A DNA stretch of 64,000 bases from Thiotrichaceae bacterium (GTDB lineage Bacteria > Pseudomonadota > Gammaproteobacteria > Beggiatoales > Beggiatoaceae), in contig JAABRD010000025.1 in NCBI GenBank assembly GCA_011391085.1, forward strand, positions 1 to 64,000, read 5' to 3'. A program made the position numbers and the translations under genes. Shown here piece after piece: positions 61,885-64,000 of the stretch. Positions within the stretch are counted from its first letter, which is position 1; every line of letters begins with the position of its first letter. Below the pieces are notes generated by a model, which saw nothing but the letters and a program-made list of their open reading frames with translations, made no database searches and was not told where the DNA came from.

Positions 61885-63999
61885 TTACCGGTATTTGTCT
61901 TCCAATTCCGCATTTTGGAAACAGCACTGTCCACTGCCGCGTTGTTTCGCCCGTTGCATGACGGTTTGAACCAGTCCCAAGAGGGTATCCGCGTCCTTGC
62001 CATCTTCTGGATAGATGACCACTCCAATACTGGCTAAAGTTTGCACAAGATATTCTTTCACTGTGAACGGTTGCGTCATTTTAAATAGTATCATCTGGGC
62101 GACTAAACCCGCATCTTGGGCTTTGCTGATTTCTTCCAAATGGATGGCAAAAACATCCCCCTTATAACGGGCCACGGTGTCACTGTCACGCACCGAAGCC
62201 TTTAAATGTTGTCCTACCGTTTGTAACAACTGGTCGCCGATGACACAACCATATTTGGTGTTGATGTCTGTCATATTGTCGATTCCAATTAACAAGATGG
62301 CAAAGCGTTTAGTATTTCGCTGGGCTACAGCATGAGTTTTGAGTAAGTGGTGACGAAATAAGAGGTGACCAGGTAAGCCCGTCAAAGGGTCTAAAAAGGT
62401 CGTGATGCTGGCTTGTTTGTTACTTAACATCACCACGTAATGATTGGTCACCGTTTTCCCTGTCACACCCTCGTATGATTGTATTTTCGTGTCACAGACG
62501 TACACCGCGTTATTTTTATGGCGTTGCCACATTTCACCTTGCCATTGTCCAGTTCGATTCAAGGTATCCAGAAGAGATTGATAAAATAACTGATCTTGTC
62601 GTCCACTGTCTAAATTGAATAGTGATTTTGTCACTAACTCCTCGGCGGTATAACCGGTTATCACCGTGGTGGCCGGATTGACTTGTTGGATACGCAATTT
62701 GCCATCCACAATCAAAATGGCTTCGTTACTGACCGTCCAGAGGGCCGCTTGTAAGCTAAAACCGTCGGTGGTATTCACTAACTCGCTAATCTCTTCTAAC
62801 ACCCATAATTCTCTGGAATGATTCACGAATTTCAAAGTGACACGACAATACACAAAGCTACCATCTTTTTTGCGCAACCGTTGTGGAATCCGATACGAGT
62901 GAGATTGTGCCAAATAAGGGGTAGCCTGCGTCTGCAAATATTGATAGTCATTCGCAGACCGGAATAAACTAATGATGGAGGTTTTCAACAACTCCGTCTC
63001 GTTATATCCTAATAGGGCCGCACATTGGGCATTGACTCGAACAATTTTTGGGGTTTCGACATACATCATTCCCAACGAGGTATGAGGTGCTAAAAACTCC
63101 AACTCTTGCGTCGCCTGTTTCAATCGCGCTTTTAACATGCGCAATTCCGTCATATCCTTGACCAAACCTAACGTGCCTATACACTCTTGTTCTTTTAACA
63201 CGGGGACAAAATTAATTTCAAAACTATTTCCTCCCACGACCATCACTTTACTCAATATTTCACCTCCCAAAGCCCGTTCCAATTCGGCAGACATTTCACT
63301 TAATTTATGATGGTCTGCAAACACAGATACGCCACGTCCTTGAGTCTCTGTTAAACCGAACTGATTTAAGTGAGGACCTTGGGCAAAAGTCAAATAGCCA
63401 TCCCGGTCGATCCCCAAGAGAGTCACCGGCAATTGTTTAAACAAGGTCTGTAACCAAACACCTTGAGGAAGTGATTCGGCAACTCCAGTCTCTAAAGCGA
63501 GTTTCCCTGAAGGAATCACACAGAGAATTTTCAGAGGACGATGGTCTGAAACGATGGTCTGACTATCCACCTGTTGCAATTTTAACAATTGACCATTACG
63601 ATGTTGCATGGGCCAAGGGTTATTTTCCGCCGGATATGTAAATGAATTATGGTGAGACAACGCCGCTTCTTTACGAATAGGAGGAGGCAATAAGAGGGTA
63701 AAGGATTGCCCTAATAACTCATCAGACGAATAGCCAGACAACTTGCTATACGCAGGATTGACCCGCACAAATCGCCCGTCTTCATCTACAATGGCAATTC
63801 CTATTTGGGTATTTTCAAATACGGCGGTCAACAAATTGAGTTTCGTTTGCGCCTCTTCTTCACGCTGTTTCGTTTCAGAAATGTCCCATACCGACAAAAC
63901 GACGGCATCGGTGGTGGCCGCTTCCTGTAAGCGTAACGGATGGGTATTGACAGACAACCACGCGAAGATTTTATCAGGGCGACAAATGCCCATGACCAC
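61885..63999 (-). CDS. PAS-domain protein with degenerate GGDEF (partial at window end)
   Basis: The 5' end is outside the window; at least 704 residues are encoded. Several PAS domains are visible (AVFENTQIGIAIVDEDGRFV, VTLLGIDRDGYLTFAQG, LWTVSNEAILIVDGKLRIQQ, each followed by typical GYSSDELLG/GYTAEEL segments). The C-terminal GGDEF domain begins LDPLTGLPGHLLFRHHL. Its active-site loop reads KGDVF instead of GGDEF, so diguanylate cyclase activity is unlikely. The inhibitory RxxD (RDSD) five residues before it is kept. There is no EAL domain after it. A signalling receptor for cyclic di-GMP is a reasonable inference. Confidence 0.87.
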   Translation of the reverse strand: MVMGICRPDKIFAWLSVNTHPLRLQEAATTDAVVLSVWDISETKQREEEAQTKLNLLTAVFENTQIGIAIVDEDGRFVRVNPAYSKLSGYSSDELLGQSFTLLLPPPIRKEAALSHHNSFTYPAENNPWPMQHRNGQLLKLQQVDSQTIVSDHRPLKILCVIPSGKLALETGVAESLPQGVWLQTLFKQLPVTLLGIDRDGYLTFAQGPHLNQFGLTETQGRGVSVFADHHKLSEMSAELERALGGEILSKVMVVGGNSFEINFVPVLKEQECIGTLGLVKDMTELRMLKARLKQATQELEFLAPHTSLGMMYVETPKIVRVNAQCAALLGYNETELLKTSIISLFRSANDYQYLQTQATPYLAQSHSYRIPQRLRKKDGSFVYCRVTLKFVNHSRELWVLEEISELVNTTDGFSLQAALWTVSNEAILIVDGKLRIQQVNPATTVITGYTAEELVTKSLFNLDSGRQDQLFYQSLLDTLNRTGQWQGEMWQRHKNNAVYVCDTKIQSYEGVTGKTVTNHYVVMLSNKQASITTFLDPLTGLPGHLLFRHHLLKTHAVAQRNTKRFAILLIGIDNMTDINTKYGCVIGDQLLQTVGQHLKASVRDSDTVARYKGDVFAIHLEEISKAQDAGLVAQMILFKMTQPFTVKEYLVQTLASIGVVIYPEDGKDADTLLGLVQTVMQRAKQRGSGQCCFQNAELEDKYR

Positions 64000-64000
64000 T

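Noticed and set aside
1..64000. tRNA, rRNA or riboswitch genes
   Set aside because: I scanned intergenic spacers for TTCGA/TTCAA-type tRNA arms and known leader patterns and found nothing convincing; a covariance-model search would be decisive.

Overview
The window looks like a chromosomal segment of a gammaproteobacterium, most plausibly a large sulphur-oxidiser-like member of the Thiotrichales/Beggiatoaceae. The pointers are the rpoZ-spoT-ridA-recG neighbourhood, gammaproteobacterial PrlC, LolB, YbeZ-YbeY-CorC and GcvR-like genes, a Vitreoscilla-type single-domain haemoglobin, a heme d1 gene pair and many heptanucleotide and palindromic repeats. This placement is an inference from gene content; no rRNA or tRNA gene was seen. 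Many start codons lack a clear Shine-Dalgarno.

Layout. 0-8 kb: recG and ridA (minus), then rpoZ, spoT and prlC (plus). 8-13 kb: glutaminyl cyclotransferase, a TonB-dependent receptor and a YhcC-type radical SAM protein. 13-16.3 kb: a tightly packed three-gene minus-strand operon (DUF262 protein, DUF3696 ATPase, unknown protein) that looks like a defence-type module. 16.4-21.5 kb: siroheme decarboxylase-like gene, nirJ, a Uma2 nuclease, a globin, an XRE regulator and a NorQ/CbbQ ATPase, together suggesting nitrite/NO metabolism. 21.6-32.4 kb: argJ, lolB, a TPR lipoprotein, a GcvR-like protein, PIN-PhoH, guaB, a broken Rpn-family gene and guaA. 32.5-40.5 kb: mostly exported minus-strand proteins, including one with PKD domains and a duplicated C-terminal module. 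40.7-47 kb: a glycosyltransferase/PIG-L fusion, a membrane protein pair and a toxin-antitoxin island (two VapBC-like pairs around a Tse2/Tsi2-like pair). 47.3-50.3 kb: a membrane-anchored TPR-CHAT protease-like protein. 50.8-54 kb: rimI, a family-4 uracil-DNA glycosylase and leuA. 54.7-64 kb: a coiled-coil Uma2 protein, ybeZ-ybeY-corC, a DUF3754 protein, an OmpA-like lipoprotein and a PAS/GGDEF protein cut by the window end.

The most striking feature is the repeat content. One miniature inverted-repeat element has six copies of 164-165 bp, each with an intact 8-bp target duplication. Two further elements carry the same termini and an 8-bp duplication but enclose an unrelated GC-rich palindrome, so the termini behave like a cassette. 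Other repeats (heptamer arrays, AGAAACTAAGTTTC palindromes, CTAGAGGC inverted repeats, hairpins) lie inside genes or at their ends. There they form part of a lipoprotein signal peptide, a linker between two enzyme domains, an in-frame insert in the CHAT protein, and the C-termini and stop codons of several genes.
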